Below are positions 63,956-64,000 of a DNA stretch of 64,000 nt, piece after piece. Every line of letters begins with the position of its first letter. Position 1 is the stretch's first letter. The position numbers and the translations under genes are program-made. The notes beneath the pieces are model-generated. The model ran no database searches. It saw only the letters and a program-made list of their open reading frames with translations, and had not been told where the DNA came from. Origin of the DNA: Butyricicoccus sp. OM04-18BH (GTDB lineage: Bacteria; Bacillota; Clostridia; Oscillospirales; Butyricicoccaceae); the NCBI RefSeq assembly GCF_003481705.1, contig NZ_QULN01000006.1:62001-126000 (forward strand). Direction: 5' to 3'.

Positions 63956-64000
63956 ATGGAAATTCCGCATGATTGGACAAGAGTGATTTGCGGGTCAAGT
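63956..64000 (+). CDS. Possible start of an unidentified gene, cut by the window edge
   Basis: An ATG at 63956 opens a frame that runs to the window end without a stop (15 codons, starting MEIPHDWTR). An AAGGGAA site lies just upstream, and the previous gene's terminator has ended, so a new gene is plausible. The stretch is too short to identify. It could belong to the same catabolic locus. Confidence 0.35.
   Translation, partial: MEIPHDWTRVICGSS

Overview
The window is a high-GC Firmicute chromosome segment centred on the replication origin. The gene order (gyrA, gyrB, remB-like, recF, S4-domain yaaA, dnaN, dnaA, rpmH, rnpA, yidD, yidC, khpB/jag, mnmE, mnmG, rsmG, noc, parA, parB), strong Shine-Dalgarno sites, a LexA of the Firmicute type with GAAC-N4-GTTC boxes, Asp23/FakA genes and a possible forespore promoter point to a class Clostridia organism, probably in the Oscillospiraceae/Butyricicoccaceae. 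The genus cannot be fixed from the sequence alone.

Layout. 1-7.3 kb: the 3' end of recQ, a ClpP-like protease, a DnaA-box cluster, cyclophilin, a degenerate GDPD-like protein, a membrane diguanylate cyclase, an orphan pilin and ppk1. 7.3-18 kb: pth, a candidate type I toxin-antitoxin locus, fakA and asp23, lexA, recG, a gene-poor tract, an iron alcohol dehydrogenase, and a DUF1294/cation-efflux pair. 18-29 kb (mostly minus strand): M18 peptidase, coaE, an AT-rich DUF4268 nuclease-like gene, Sua5-type tsaC, prfA, ydcF, an ABC-F ATPase, yebC, a tiny Q/N-rich ORF, and a CaCA antiporter behind a yybP-ykoY (manganese) riboswitch. 29-33 kb: prfB and a large exported L,D-transpeptidase. 33.6-57 kb: the oriC core. 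Genes left of oriC (gyrA to dnaA) run leftward and genes to the right (rpmH to the thioesterase) run rightward, so both are co-oriented with replication. 57-64 kb: an AraC-controlled catabolic cluster (Gfo/Idh dehydrogenase, TIM-barrel isomerase, sugar-binding lipoprotein, sodium symporter) and a possible truncated ORF at the edge.

Regulatory content. The dnaA-dnaN spacer holds tandem DnaA boxes, a short GC-rich spacer and DnaA-trios, which is the layout of a Bacillus-type unwinding site. A second box group overlaps the dnaA promoter, a third is phased at about 10.5 bp upstream of mnmG, and a fourth lies about 41 kb away as a perfect inverted repeat. Six parS sites sit within 204 bp between noc and parA. 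Operon ends carry a family of composite multi-hairpin repeats whose stems covary between copies.

The most interesting items are the candidate type I toxin-antitoxin locus at 8.24-8.50 kb, the covarying hairpin repeat family, the SecD-P1/SLH/YkuD fusion protein, the distal DnaA-box inverted repeat, and the manganese-linked export genes. All calls come from reading the sequence; no database search was run.
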